Shown here: piece after piece, positions 52,749 through 62,226 of the stretch | Layout: every line of letters begins with the position of its first letter | How positions within the stretch are numbered: the first letter of the stretch is position 1 | Assembly: GCF_001612665.1 (NCBI RefSeq) | Contig: NZ_BDAX01000013.1 | Location: 1-64,000, forward strand | Length of the DNA stretch: 64,000 nt | Source of the DNA: Nocardia alba NBRC 108234 | Lineage (GTDB): Bacteria; Actinomycetota; Actinomycetes; Mycobacteriales; Mycobacteriaceae | Reading direction: 5' to 3' | Made by a program: the position numbers and the translations under genes | Notes under the pieces: generated by a model | The model's database searches: none | Seen by the model: the letters and a program-made list of their open reading frames with translations, nothing else | Told to the model about the DNA's origin: nothing

Positions 52749-53740
52749 TGGGGCGCAGCCGCGTTCGCGGACGCGGCCTGCCCGCGATGGTGGGGTGGCG
52801 ATTGGCGGCGTTGATTCCGGTGCTCGCCGCGGTGTCGGCCGCGCTGTTCGCCGCGGCGGCGGTGTCGCCCTTCGACCCGCTGGTGGGCTATCTCGGCGCT
52901 CGGTACGAGACGACGAGCGCGGCGGATCGGGCGATGCTCACGGATCAACTCGGGCTGGACGCTTCGTGGTATCAGCTGTACGGACGCTGGATCGGCGAGG
53001 TGTTCAGCGGCGATCTCGGCGTTTCCCGCGGATTCGCTCAACCGGTGAATACCCTTCTCGCCCAACGGATTCCGTGGACTATGCTGCTGGTCTTCGTCGC
53101 GATGAGCGTCGCGATCATCGTCGCGCTGGGCGCGGGCGTCTGGGCGGGCATGCGTCGTGGCGGGTTGATCGACCGGTTGGTCACCGCGTCGTGTGTGGTG
53201 ATGCAGGGACTGCCGCCGTTCGTGGTGTCGCTGGCCATGATCGGCTTGTTCGCGGTCGGACTCGGTTGGTTGCCGCCCGCCGGGCTCACCGATGCCGGGG
53301 CACAGGTCGGATTCGGTCAGGTGGCACGCCATCTCGTGCTCCCCGCCGCCGCGTTGGCCGTCTCACAGGTGCCGTGGTTACTGCTGGCCGTGCGGGAGTC
53401 GGTGTCGGGCAATCGTGGTGAGGATTTCGTGGTCGGCGCCGCCACGCGCGGCATCGACACCGCGACGATCACTCGCGGCCATATTCTGCCGACCTCGCTG
53501 GCCCCGTTCGTGACGATCCTCGGCGCGCGCTTGCCGGAGGTCGTGGTCGGGGCGGTGCTGGTGGAGGAGATCTTCTCGTGGCCGGGGATCGCGGGCGCTT
53601 TCGTGCAGTCGGCGAAGAATCTGGACATGGCGCTGTTGGCCGTGCTGACTGTCGGCACGACCTGCGCGGTGATGCTCGGATCGCTACTCGCCGATGTCGC
53701 GGTGGTGCTGCTCGATCCGCGAGTGCGCGCCGATGGGTGA
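52748..53740 (+). CDS. ABC transporter permease 1 (DppB/NikB-like)
   Basis: A 330-residue permease of the DppB/NikB group with about six membrane helices. The first helix is VGWRLAALIPVLAAVSAAL. The coupling loop is GNRGEDFVVGAATRGIDTAT followed by ILPTSLAPFVTILGARLPEV, and late VEEIFSWPGIAGAFVQSAKN is typical. The ATG at 52748 shares one base with the previous stop, and the gene overlaps the next by 8 bp, showing tight translational coupling. Confidence 0.92.
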   Translation: MGRSRVRGRGLPAMVGWRLAALIPVLAAVSAALFAAAAVSPFDPLVGYLGARYETTSAADRAMLTDQLGLDASWYQLYGRWIGEVFSGDLGVSRGFAQPVNTLLAQRIPWTMLLVFVAMSVAIIVALGAGVWAGMRRGGLIDRLVTASCVVMQGLPPFVVSLAMIGLFAVGLGWLPPAGLTDAGAQVGFGQVARHLVLPAAALAVSQVPWLLLAVRESVSGNRGEDFVVGAATRGIDTATITRGHILPTSLAPFVTILGARLPEVVVGAVLVEEIFSWPGIAGAFVQSAKNLDMALLAVLTVGTTCAVMLGSLLADVAVVLLDPRVRADG

Positions 53741-54587
53741 GCGGTGGCGCGAGCTCACCCACGAGGCCGCGCGGCGACGGTTGTTCCTCGCGCTCGCGGT
53801 GCTGGTCGCGGTCGCGCTGTACGCGGTGATCGCGCCGTGGGTCGACGGGGTCGACGAGCGGCTGACCGATTTCGCGAACGCGCGGCAGGCGCCTTCGGGG
53901 CAGTGGTGGTTCGGGACCGACTCGGCCGGGCGGTCGCTGTTCGTGCGGATCGCGGCGGCGTTGCGGACCTCGCTGATCGTCGCGGCGTGCGCGGCGGCGG
54001 TGTCGACGGTGATCGGAGTGCTCGTCGGTGCGGTGTCGGCATTGGCGGGCGGGTGGGTGGACCGGGTGGTGATGCGGTTCGCCGATACCGCCAACGCGCT
54101 GCCGCACCTGCTGCTCGGGATCGTGATCGTGGCACTGTTCCGGGGCAACGCGTTGGCGGTGGTGTTGTCGATCGGGCTCACGCACTGGGTGCAGGTGGCG
54201 CGGATCGTGCGGGCGGAGAGCCTGAGTCTGCGCGAACGCGAATACGTGTCGGCGGCGGTGGTCGCCGGGGCGAGTCGCACCCACCTGCTGATCGGGCACG
54301 TGCTGCCCGCCGTCGCACCGCAGGCCCTGATCGCGGTGGTTTTGCTACTGCCCCACGCGATTTGGCACGAGTCGACCCTGTCGTTCCTCGGGTTCGGGCT
54401 CCCTCCGCACGAACCCAGCCTCGGCACGCTCCTGGAAGAGGCACGCACATCGCTGCTGCTGGGCGGGTGGTGGACGCTGGTGTTCCCCGCCGGATTGCTG
54501 GTGCTCACGACGGTGGCGGTCGCTGTCGCGGGATCGTCACTGCGCGGGCTGCTCGCCCCGCCGAAACCGTCGAGGATGGCGCGATGA
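53733..54587 (+). CDS. ABC transporter permease 2 (DppC/NikC-like)
   Basis: A 284-residue permease of the DppC/NikC group. The N-terminal anchor is RRLFLALAVLVAVALYAVIA, then GTDSAGRSLFVRI (the conserved GTDxxGRD-like box). The coupling loop is REREYVSAAVVAGASRTHLL followed by HVLPAVAPQALIAVV, and the end has HESTLSFLGFGLPPHEPSLG. The ATG at 53733 overlaps the first permease by 8 bp and the stop overlaps the ATPase gene by 4 bp. Confidence 0.92.
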   Translation: MGERWRELTHEAARRRLFLALAVLVAVALYAVIAPWVDGVDERLTDFANARQAPSGQWWFGTDSAGRSLFVRIAAALRTSLIVAACAAAVSTVIGVLVGAVSALAGGWVDRVVMRFADTANALPHLLLGIVIVALFRGNALAVVLSIGLTHWVQVARIVRAESLSLREREYVSAAVVAGASRTHLLIGHVLPAVAPQALIAVVLLLPHAIWHESTLSFLGFGLPPHEPSLGTLLEEARTSLLLGGWWTLVFPAGLLVLTTVAVAVAGSSLRGLLAPPKPSRMAR

Positions 54588-55609
54588 CACGGCCCGTTTC
54601 TCCGAGCGCTCCCGAACTCGTCGCTACCGAGAAGCGCCCGCCGACCTCGCGTCGCGACGGCCGAGGCGGTCGGGTGAACGGCGAGGAAGGTTCCGAGCGA
54701 AGCGCCCGCCTGTCCCTCGATGCGCTGACCGTGCGGATTCCGGTGCGCCGCGATGCTGTGGTGCACGCGGTGACCGACGTGTCCCTCGATATCACCGCGG
54801 GCGAGATCACCGCGCTTGTCGGCGAATCCGGTTGTGGGAAGTCGATTGTCGCGAGTGCGGTGATGGGGGTACTGCCGCCCGAAGCCGTGATCACCGGGTC
54901 GGTTCGCCTACTGCCAGGTGATGCGGGCTCGGCCCACCCATCGGTCGAACCCCTGGATATCCTCCGCGACCACCGCCCCTATCGCGGTCGCCACATCGCC
55001 CTGATACCCCAGTCACCGAGCACCTACTTCACCCCGGTGCGGACCGTCGGATCCCAGCTCAGCGAAACGATCAGCGCGCTCGGCACCGCGCACACGGCCG
55101 TCGAGCTCGTCGAGCGGGCAGGCCTGTCCGCCGCCGCGCTCGACCTGTACCCGCACGAGCTCTCCGGCGGAATGGCCCAGCGGGCGGCCGTGGCAGCGGC
55201 GCTGGCCGGTGATCCTGAGGTGATCATCGCCGACGAACCGACCTCCGGGCTCGATCGCGCGCGCACCGACCAGATCGGCGAACTGTTGCGCGAGTGCGCC
55301 GACCGCGGCGCCGCGGTTCTGCTGATCACGCACGATCTCGGGCATCTGATCCGCGCGGGCATCGCCGACACCGTCGCGGTCATGTACGCGTCACGTCTGA
55401 TGGAAGTCGGCCCCGCCGCGGATGTACTCGATGATCCGTGGCACGACTACACGCGCGACCTGCTCGCCGCCCTGCCCGAACGCGGCCTGCGCCCACTGCC
55501 CCATCCCCCGCGAGAACTGACGAACCTGTCCGAGCACTGCCCCTACGCGGGTGGTCCGACGCAGCTGATCGCGCGGCTGCCGCGCATGATTCGCAGTCGG
55601 AGGTCCTGA
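54584..55609 (+). CDS. ABC transporter ATP-binding protein 1 (DppD/NikD-like)
   Basis: A 341-residue ABC ATPase. Residues 1-45 are a Ser/Arg-rich extension unusual for the family. Walker A is LVGESGCGKSIVASAVMG, the signature YPHELSGGMAQRAAVAAALA, Walker B VIIADEPTSGLD, and the switch His is in LLITHDLGH. A C-terminal oligopeptide-transporter extension (RLMEVGPAADVLDDPWHDYT) is present, though the usual Fe-S-like Cys cluster is incomplete. It shares its last base with the next gene's start. Confidence 0.92.
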   Translation: MTRPVSPSAPELVATEKRPPTSRRDGRGGRVNGEEGSERSARLSLDALTVRIPVRRDAVVHAVTDVSLDITAGEITALVGESGCGKSIVASAVMGVLPPEAVITGSVRLLPGDAGSAHPSVEPLDILRDHRPYRGRHIALIPQSPSTYFTPVRTVGSQLSETISALGTAHTAVELVERAGLSAAALDLYPHELSGGMAQRAAVAAALAGDPEVIIADEPTSGLDRARTDQIGELLRECADRGAAVLLITHDLGHLIRAGIADTVAVMYASRLMEVGPAADVLDDPWHDYTRDLLAALPERGLRPLPHPPRELTNLSEHCPYAGGPTQLIARLPRMIRSRRS

Positions 55610-56250
55610 TGCTGATCGCCGATTCCCTGAGCGCGGGCTACGGCGCGCGAGGTGTGCTGCGCGGGATCGACCTGCGGATCGCCCCCGGCGAGATCGTCGG
55701 GATCACCGGCGACTCGGGATCGGGGAAGACCACGCTCGCCCGTACGATGGCCGGACTGCTGACGCCCACCACGGGCACCGTCACCGTCGACGGACAACCA
55801 CCCCGCCGAGCTCGCGGCGCCATCGCCATGGTCTTCCAATCCCCCCGTGCCGCGACGAATCCCCACTTCACCCTCGCCCGGATCATCGCCGAACCCGCCC
55901 GCATCCGCCGTGCGCCGGTCCCCGACCTCGCGGCGCTGGCTCGCGCCGTCGGTCTCACTCCCGATCTTCTCGACCGCCGCCCCCATGCCCTCAGCGACGG
56001 CCAACTCCAACGCGCCTGCCTGGCCCGTGCCCTCGCCCAGAACCCCCGCTACCTCATCCTCGACGAGGCCACCGCCATGCTCGACGCCGCCACCACCGCC
56101 ACCATCGTCCGCCTGGTCATGACCCGCGCGGGCGCCGACCTCGGCGTGCTGCTGATCAGCCACGACGAGCCCCTCCTCGAAGCCGCCTGCACCCGCATCG
56201 AGACAATGCGCGAAGGCACCCTCAGCCCTCATCGAGCATCTCCCCAATAA
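55609..56250 (+). CDS. ABC transporter ATP-binding protein 2 (NikE/DppF-like, short)
   Basis: A 213-residue ABC ATPase, shorter than typical DppF (about 320 residues) because it lacks the C-terminal extension. Walker A is [18 protein letters not shown], the Q loop is [13 protein letters not shown], the signature reads [20 protein letters not shown] with Asp replacing the second Gly of LSGGQ, Walker B is [12 protein letters not shown], and the switch His is in [12 protein letters not shown]. NikE-type ATPases are often this short, which supports a nickel-type assignment. It ends the five-gene operon. Confidence 0.88.
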   Translation: MLIADSLSAGYGARGVLRGIDLRIAPGEIVGITGDSGSGKTTLARTMAGLLTPTTGTVTVDGQPPRRARGAIAMVFQSPRAATNPHFTLARIIAEPARIRRAPVPDLAALARAVGLTPDLLDRRPHALSDGQLQRACLARALAQNPRYLILDEATAMLDAATTATIVRLVMTRAGADLGVLLISHDEPLLEAACTRIETMREGTLSPHRASPQ

Positions 56251-56302
56251 CCGCACGAATACCTCAGGCTGCGCACAGGAACCGGTTTTAGCGTGTGCCC
56301 CT

Positions 56303-57700
56303 GTGACATTCACGCAACCGAAGCCGACCAGCACGTGCCGCAGCCTCAGCGGATGGGCCCGCACCGCACCTACCGTCGCCGAGGTACTGCGCACTCGCGA
56401 CCTCGCGGTGATCGCCGAACGAGTGCGAACCGCGGGACCGCGCGGGGTGATCGCGCGCGGGCTCGGCCGCAGTTACGGGGATCCGGCGCAGAACGCGGGC
56501 GGTCTGGTCGTCGACATGACCGCGCTGGACCGGATCCACAGCATCGATCCCGACAGCGGGATCGTCGAGGTCGAGGCGGGCATCAGCCTGGACACGCTCA
56601 TGCGGGCGGCGCTGCCGTTCGGGCTGTGGGTTCCGGTGTTGCCGGGTACCAGGCAGGTGACGGTCGGTGGCGCGATCGGTGCGGATATCCATGGCAAGAA
56701 CCATCATTCGCAGGGCAGCTTCGGCAATCATGTGGTGTCGATGCGGCTGCTGACCGCCGACGGGTCGGTGCGCACCCTGACGCCGGAGGGGCCCGACGCG
56801 GACCTGTTCTGGGCGACGGTCGGCGGGATGGGACTCACCGGCATCATCGTCGGCGCACGAGTTCGGTGCAAGCACACCGAGACCGCGTATTTCCTCGTCG
56901 ACAACGACCGCACCCGCGATCTCGACGAGACGATGGAGCTGCTCACCGGCGGCTCCGACGACGGGTACGACTACTCGATGGCGGTGCCGGACACCATTTC
57001 CACCGGAGCGAAACTCGGGCGGGCCGGATTCAGCAGAGGCTCGCTGGCCACCCTCGATCAGTTGCCGCCGCGGCTACGCAGCAAACCCCTGAATTTCGAT
57101 GCGCCGCAATTGTTCACCGTGCCCGATATCTTTCCGAACGGGATGGTCAATTCGGTGACCACCCGCATTGCCGCCGAGGCCGCTCATCGCCTGTTTCCCC
57201 GGCGGGCCAGAGGGCGTATTCAGAATCTGACGCAGTTCTATCACCCGCTCGATCTGCTCGGCGAATGGAATCGGGCGTACGGCAAGCGCGGGTTCTTGCA
57301 GTATCAGTTCTCGATGCCGTTCGGTGCCGAGCGTCAGCTCGCCGACGCGGTGCGGACCATCGCCGAGTCGGGGCATCACTCGTTCCTCAACGTCTTCAAG
57401 CGCATGGGTGCGAGTAATCCGGCACCGCTGTCGTGGCCGCATCCCGGATACATGCTGAGCTTGGATTTCGCGCTGACCAGCGGCCTCGACCGGTTCTGTG
57501 TGGACCTCGACGACAGGGTGCGGGCGGCCGGTGGACGCCTGTATTTCGCGAAGGAATCACGGACCACACCGGAGATGATCGCGACGATGTATCCACGACT
57601 CGACGAATGGCGTCGGGTCAGGGATCGAGTCGACCCGGAACGGGTGTTCGCCTCCGACCTCGCACGGCGGTTGCGGCTGGTGACCGGACTTCGTCATTGA
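56303..57700 (+). CDS. DprE1-like FAD-dependent decaprenylphosphoryl-ribose 2-oxidase
   Basis: A 465-residue FAD-binding oxidoreductase closely resembling mycobacterial DprE1, which with DprE2 makes decaprenylphosphoryl-arabinose for the cell wall. FAD-linking H130 sits in [15 protein letters not shown], followed by [15 protein letters not shown]. The ALDO-type domain has [20 protein letters not shown], and catalytic K417 is in [11 protein letters not shown]. At the position of M. tuberculosis Cys387 (benzothiazinone target) the protein has S386, in PGYMLSLDF. DprE2 is not adjacent, so this may be either the essential enzyme or a paralogue. The start is GTG at 56303. Confidence 0.85.
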   Translation: MTFTQPKPTSTCRSLSGWARTAPTVAEVLRTRDLAVIAERVRTAGPRGVIARGLGRSYGDPAQNAGGLVVDMTALDRIHSIDPDSGIVEVEAGISLDTLMRAALPFGLWVPVLPGTRQVTVGGAIGADIHGKNHHSQGSFGNHVVSMRLLTADGSVRTLTPEGPDADLFWATVGGMGLTGIIVGARVRCKHTETAYFLVDNDRTRDLDETMELLTGGSDDGYDYSMAVPDTISTGAKLGRAGFSRGSLATLDQLPPRLRSKPLNFDAPQLFTVPDIFPNGMVNSVTTRIAAEAAHRLFPRRARGRIQNLTQFYHPLDLLGEWNRAYGKRGFLQYQFSMPFGAERQLADAVRTIAESGHHSFLNVFKRMGASNPAPLSWPHPGYMLSLDFALTSGLDRFCVDLDDRVRAAGGRLYFAKESRTTPEMIATMYPRLDEWRRVRDRVDPERVFASDLARRLRLVTGLRH

Positions 57701-57912
57701 TGTGCTCCAGATCACGGTGGTTCGATGGATGGTGAAAGTCGTTCACCACTAATCGAATTCACCGGCAATGACGCACATCACTGTCCGTTTTGAACCCTTT
57801 CGGCATATCAAGTTACATTTCAGCAACAAAGAATTGGACACTTGATCATGGGTGCTCGATCGAGGGCCTGCGCTCCCCAGGGGGCATCGCCATTGAGGGA
57901 AAGACTGCATTC

Positions 57913-58632
57913 ATGAACTTCAGCAAGGTTGCCGCGACCTCCGCACTCGTCATTGCCGCGCTCGGCGTTGCCACCGGCACGTCGCACGCCGCTCCGGCGC
58001 CCGCTCCCGCGCCTGTCCCGGCCTTCCTCGACGGTGTGAACCAGGGTGTCAACCAGGTGCTGCCCGGCATCAACTGGAAGACCGGCATCGAGGGCAACGC
58101 GGTCGTCGTCGAGACCGACGCGGGCTCGCTCACCACCGCGAACAACCAGTTCCAGGTGCGCGACGGCCAGGGCAATATCGTCGCCGCGATGCCGCTGGCC
58201 TACACCCTCGACGACCTCGAGTACCCGATCGACGCCGCCATCGACGGCACCCGCGCCCTCCTGACCCCGCACACCGACGTGGCCTCGGCCCGCCCGTCGA
58301 CCATGCTCAAGGACGTCGTCCGACAGGACGCCTTCGACGACGCCGTCGGCGCCGCCGCCACCCAGCTCGGCATCATCACCTCCATCGGCACCCTCGTCGG
58401 CACCCTCATCGGTGGCGGCGCGGGCTGCGCCATCGGCGCCGCCGGCGGCCTGATCCTCGGCATCCCGGTGCTCGCCCTCGGCGGCACCACCGGCCTCGCC
58501 GGCTGCCTCGCCGGTGCCGCCGTGGGCATCCCGCTGGGTGCGGCCGCCGGCCTGGTGCTCACCGGCGTCCCCGCCGCGATCGCCATCGGCATCGGCTTCA
58601 ACAACCGGATCAACGCCCCCGAGAACCAGTAA
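57913..58632 (+). CDS. Secreted glycine-zipper protein of unknown function
   Basis: A 239-residue exported protein. The signal is VAATSALVIAALGVATGTSH with cleavage after AHA near residue 27, followed by an Ala/Pro linker. A beta-rich middle domain comes next (GNAVVVETDAGSLTTANNQF). The last 90 residues are very hydrophobic Gly/Ala-rich segments with repeated GxxxG (IGTLVGTLIGGGAGCAIGAA, later GCLAGAAVGIPLGAAAG), a glycine-zipper membrane or pore-forming pattern with two Cys. The ATG at 57913 follows GAGGGA. Such proteins recur in Nocardia, but no function is known. Confidence 0.75.
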   Translation: MNFSKVAATSALVIAALGVATGTSHAAPAPAPAPVPAFLDGVNQGVNQVLPGINWKTGIEGNAVVVETDAGSLTTANNQFQVRDGQGNIVAAMPLAYTLDDLEYPIDAAIDGTRALLTPHTDVASARPSTMLKDVVRQDAFDDAVGAAATQLGIITSIGTLVGTLIGGGAGCAIGAAGGLILGIPVLALGGTTGLAGCLAGAAVGIPLGAAAGLVLTGVPAAIAIGIGFNNRINAPENQ

Positions 58633-58645
58633 TCCTCGCCGCGTC

Positions 58646-58669
58646 GGCCCCGTCCGGATGGACGGGGCC
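58646..58669. terminator. Terminator between the glycine-zipper gene and the P450 gene
   Basis: A perfect 10-bp stem, GGCCCCGTCC with GGACGGGGCC, and a 4-nt loop, 13 bp after the plus-strand stop, between convergent genes. Confidence 0.85.
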
Positions 58670-58679
58670 TTCGTGGGCT

Positions 58680-59891
58680 TCAGCGCGCGAGGCGGATGCG
58701 CAGCTTCTCGTAGGTGGGAATGAAAACCTTGCGGCGGTAGCGCCGTTCGACGATCTCCCACGGGCGCCCGGCGGCGGTCAAGGCCTCGAGGAGCGCGGTG
58801 AGTTCGGAGTGGACAAGTTGCGCGCCGAGGCACAGGTGGCGGCCGCCACCGAACCAGAGCTGGCGAGTTTCGGGGTTGTAGTCCCGGTCGACGCGGAACT
58901 CACCCGCGGCATTGTTGATGGTCCAGGTGAGGATCTTCACGTGCTCGCCCGCGCGCAGGTCACGGTCGGCGACGCGGACGTCCGCGGTGACCGAACGGCC
59001 GACCAGGTAGGCCGGGCTCGTCACCCGCAGGGTCTCGCGGACCGCGTCGGGGAGACGGCCGGGCGCGGCGAGCAGGGCGCGGTGCTGGCCGGTGTCGTGC
59101 ATGATCGCGACCATTCTGGTCATGGCGCTGGCGAGGGTGTCGGTACCCGCCACAGCCATCAGGATCGCCAAACCGCCCGCGTGCTCGACGTCGAGACCGA
59201 GTTCGCGGCAGCGGCCGAGGGTGGTGTCCGGATCGGCGCGGGCGTAGGCGTCAGGGACGTTGACGGCGAGTTGGGTCGCCAGCTCCCGGGCGCGGGCCAG
59301 CGCGACGGGATCGAGCGTGGTCGAGGCCATGGTGCCGAAACCCAGGTTGACCAGTTCCTCGACGTGATGGAACAGGCGAAGGAACAGCGCGTCCTGGTCG
59401 TCGGTGTAGTCGCCGCCGATGGCCGCGGCGATGTCCTCGGGGCGCATACCGACCAGGTCGGAAACGCTGCGGCCGACCAGGATCTGCGCGCGGGCGGCGA
59501 TATCGACGGTCTCCCCCGCCGCGAGGCGTTCCCGCAGGTCACGCAGGTCGGGGCCGATCACGCGCTCGACCAGCGCGTCGGTGTGGGCGAGGGTGAACAG
59601 GTCGCGCACCTTGGTCCGCAGGTCGGTATGGCCGGGACCTTCGAACAGATCCTCGACCCAGTCGCCGATGACCTGCGCCCACCAGTGCCCGGCCGCGCCC
59701 TCGGACACGATGCTGAAATGCGTACTGTCGTTGTAGATCTGGCGGGCCACCAGCGGATCGGCGACGAACCAGCCGAGTTCGGGAACCTTGCGGATCGGGC
59801 GCGCGAACCGTCCGAGCAGCAATAATCCGGGCAGCCAGGGTTGACCGGCGGCGAGTAGGGTTAGTTCATGGCGTCGGGCGGAACTCCACAC
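58680..59891 (-). CDS. Cytochrome P450
   Basis: A 403-residue P450 monooxygenase. The I-helix oxygen motif is MAVAGTDTLASAM, the ExxR motif is VRETLRV, and the heme loop is FGGGRHLCLGAQLVHSEL with the axial Cys. GTG at 59891 gives the standard length; longer frames reach 60077 but cross the promoter of the divergent thiolase gene. It is divergent from the OleA-like operon (110 bp apart) and may tailor its product. The subfamily and substrate are unknown. Confidence 0.9.
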   Translation of the reverse strand: MWSSARRHELTLLAAGQPWLPGLLLLGRFARPIRKVPELGWFVADPLVARQIYNDSTHFSIVSEGAAGHWWAQVIGDWVEDLFEGPGHTDLRTKVRDLFTLAHTDALVERVIGPDLRDLRERLAAGETVDIAARAQILVGRSVSDLVGMRPEDIAAAIGGDYTDDQDALFLRLFHHVEELVNLGFGTMASTTLDPVALARARELATQLAVNVPDAYARADPDTTLGRCRELGLDVEHAGGLAILMAVAGTDTLASAMTRMVAIMHDTGQHRALLAAPGRLPDAVRETLRVTSPAYLVGRSVTADVRVADRDLRAGEHVKILTWTINNAAGEFRVDRDYNPETRQLWFGGGRHLCLGAQLVHSELTALLEALTAAGRPWEIVERRYRRKVFIPTYEKLRIRLAR

Positions 59892-60001
59892 CCCGGCAGA
59901 ATCTAATCGAGCAGGCCCGAATAGTGAAGGTCTGTGGCTAGGATCGACGAGATGCGCTGGTGGTGGTCTGCGCGTCACGCGCGATCCGGAAGTGAACAAG
60001 C

Positions 60002-61030
60002 ATGCTGAGTTCGACAATCGAAGCCGTCGGCGCGTATCTGCCGACCAGAGAAGTGACCACGGCGCAGTTGCTGGCACAGCTTGCCGTCGACGCGCCGCTG
60101 GATCTGGAGAAGGTCAGCGGGGTCAGGGCGCGAAGGGTGCGCGGCGAAGCCGAGGACTCGTTCACCATCGCCCTCGCCGCCGCCCGCAGCGCACTGGACA
60201 ATTCGCGCTATGCGCCCGCCGACCTGGACGTGATCATCTCCTGCTCGATCACCCGGACCCGCGGCGAGGACTTCTGCCTGGAACCGTCGTTCGCGCTGAT
60301 GCTGCGCACCGCGCTCGGCGCGACGCGGGCGATCCACTTCGACGTGTCCAACGCGTGCGCCGGGATGCTGACCGGAGTCCTGGTGCTGGACAGGATGATT
60401 CGATCCGGCGCGGTGCGTCGCGGCATGGTGGTGTCGGGGGAATGCATCACGCCCATCGCCGATACCGCGGTGCGGGAGATCTCGCAGAAGTACGACCCGC
60501 AGTTCGCCTCGCTCACCGTCGGCGACGCCGGTGCGGCCGTGGTGCTCGACGGCACCGACGGGCCGGGACTCGACTACGTGGAGCTCAATACCAGCGCCGC
60601 TTTCGCGAAACTGTGCCTCGGCATGCCCAGCGATCAGGGGCCGGGAGTCGCGCTCTATACCGACAATCGGTCGATGCACAACGAGTCGCGGTACCTGCTG
60701 TGGACCTCGCGGCAGCTGGAGTTCCTGGCCGCCCGCGGTTCCAGCTTCGCCGCGGAGGGTTACGACTACCTGATCCATCACCAATTCAGCGGCCCCGCGG
60801 TGGACTTGATCAACAAGATCGCCGAACGCGAGTTCGACGCGGCGATGCCGCCGGGCCTTGCGGTACTGGACAGATACGGCAATACCGCGTCGACCTCCCA
60901 TTTCGTGGTGCTGCACGACGCGCTGCGACAGGGCCTGATCGCACCGGGGTCGAAAGTTCTGCTCGTGCCGGCGGCTTCCGGGGTGGTCGCCGGATTCTTG
61001 TCGGTGACAATCGGCGATCTGCGGGTATAG
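60002..61030 (+). CDS. OleA-like thiolase (3-oxoacyl-ACP synthase III family), subunit 1
   Basis: A 342-residue KAS III-fold enzyme. The catalytic triad is complete: Cys119 in DVSNACAGMLTG, His in LIHHQFSG (259-260) and Asn294 in RYGNTAST. Glu94 in CLEPSFALML matches the EPxxA position of OleA, the enzyme that joins two fatty acyl chains head to head. Hence it is more likely OleA-type than FabH. It precedes a shorter homologue by 6 bp, suggesting a heterodimer like NltA/NltB of nocardiolactone synthesis. The ATG at 60002 gives the full length. Confidence 0.82.
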   Translation: MLSSTIEAVGAYLPTREVTTAQLLAQLAVDAPLDLEKVSGVRARRVRGEAEDSFTIALAAARSALDNSRYAPADLDVIISCSITRTRGEDFCLEPSFALMLRTALGATRAIHFDVSNACAGMLTGVLVLDRMIRSGAVRRGMVVSGECITPIADTAVREISQKYDPQFASLTVGDAGAAVVLDGTDGPGLDYVELNTSAAFAKLCLGMPSDQGPGVALYTDNRSMHNESRYLLWTSRQLEFLAARGSSFAAEGYDYLIHHQFSGPAVDLINKIAEREFDAAMPPGLAVLDRYGNTASTSHFVVLHDALRQGLIAPGSKVLLVPAASGVVAGFLSVTIGDLRV

Positions 61031-61036
61031 GACAGT

Positions 61037-61903
61037 ATGGGAATCATCATTTCTTCGGCCGTGACGCGCAGCGGCGGAGTCAGCTCGGTAGGACAGGCGG
61101 CATCGGCCGCGCAAGACGCGCTGGCGGGAGCCGGGTGCCTGCCGGAGCAGGTCGACGCACTGATCAATGTGGGCGTCTATCGCGATGCCAACCTCGTGGA
61201 GCCCGCCATCGCGGCGCTGATCCAACAGGCGGCGGGCATCGGATTGGACTATCGGCGTGGTGACGTGCCGTGTTTGTCGTTCGACCTGATGAACGGCGCC
61301 TGCGGGGTGGTGAACGCGGTGGGGGTGGCCGCGTCGCTGCTGGCGGATCTACCCGCCGGGCATGTGGTTGTCGTGTCGGGCGACGCGCATCCGTCGGGGC
61401 GTGCCGATGCGGAATTCGCGTTCGAGCCGGTCGGAGCAGCGTTCGTGCTCGAGAATTCCGCCGACGCCGCGGGTTTCGGCGGCGTCCATGTGAGCGCGGG
61501 CGAGGTACTGCCCGACCCGCAGGGCTACGTCAGGTTGTCCGAGATGGGAGCGCAGGGTCGATCCGCGCTGACGGTGGAATTACATTCCGGGACAGCCGAA
61601 CTCGTCGAACACGCCGCGATCGCGGCGCGAGAGGCGTTGGCGGCCGACGATATCGACCCCGCCGGGGTGGTCCTGCTGTGCGGCAAACCGACGGCCGACT
61701 TCGCCGGTGAACTGGCCGCACAGCTCGGCGTCGGCGCGGTGGTGACCGACGACTTCGACTCGGACGCACACACTTCCGCGTTGACCGCCGCGTTCGTGGC
61801 GGCGCGCGACGCGGGACTGACCGAGCGGCCGTTGCTGTTCGTCGCCGCCGATGGTGGACCCACCGCGGCGGCAGTGACCTATCGAGGGATCGGTGTGCGG
61901 TGA
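61037..61903 (+). CDS. OleA-like thiolase, degenerate subunit 2
   Basis: A 288-residue KAS III-fold protein, shorter than its neighbour. The nucleophile Cys89 is present (DLMNGACGVVNAV), as is Glu in NLVEPAIAAL, but the His and Asn of the triad are not evident: the His position reads CGKPTADF and the Asn position DSDAHTSALT. It is therefore probably a partner subunit that holds or shapes the substrate, or has a different reaction. It is 6 bp after the first thiolase and overlaps the next gene by 4 bp. Confidence 0.78.
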   Translation: MGIIISSAVTRSGGVSSVGQAASAAQDALAGAGCLPEQVDALINVGVYRDANLVEPAIAALIQQAAGIGLDYRRGDVPCLSFDLMNGACGVVNAVGVAASLLADLPAGHVVVVSGDAHPSGRADAEFAFEPVGAAFVLENSADAAGFGGVHVSAGEVLPDPQGYVRLSEMGAQGRSALTVELHSGTAELVEHAAIAAREALAADDIDPAGVVLLCGKPTADFAGELAAQLGVGAVVTDDFDSDAHTSALTAAFVAARDAGLTERPLLFVAADGGPTAAAVTYRGIGVR

Positions 61904-62226
61904 ACGCAGCACGAAACGGCCACCATTACGCGTCGGCCGGTAGTGCGGTCCCGGCGACCAACCCCGCAGCGGTGCTGGCGCTGCGCTCGATTCCGGTGCT
62001 CGGCTGGCTGTTCCTGATCGTCGGCGTGGTGCGGCCCTTCCGTGCCCGGTGGTTGCGGGTGGTCTTCTGGATCGATGCGGTCCTGAGCGTCGGGGTGCAT
62101 GCCGCGCAGATTCCGGCCGCCCGCAAGGTCGCCGCGCAACGGGGAATCTCGGGCCGCCGCGCGGCGGTGATGACCATGCTGCTCGGGGCCACCTGGTGGA
62201 AGACGCTGGGCGAGGGTCGCCGGTGA
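61900..62226 (+). CDS. Small membrane protein of the thiolase operon
   Basis: A 108-residue protein not recognised as a named family. Two hydrophobic helices are likely: LRSIPVLGWLFLIVGVV and VVFWIDAVLSVGVHAA. The ends are hydrophilic, with a basic segment AQRGISGRRAA. Its start overlaps the second thiolase by 4 bp, so it belongs to the operon; a membrane anchor for the pathway enzymes is a guess. A 118-bp gap to the dehydrogenase follows without a convincing gene. Confidence 0.65.
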   Translation: MNAARNGHHYASAGSAVPATNPAAVLALRSIPVLGWLFLIVGVVRPFRARWLRVVFWIDAVLSVGVHAAQIPAARKVAAQRGISGRRAAVMTMLLGATWWKTLGEGRR

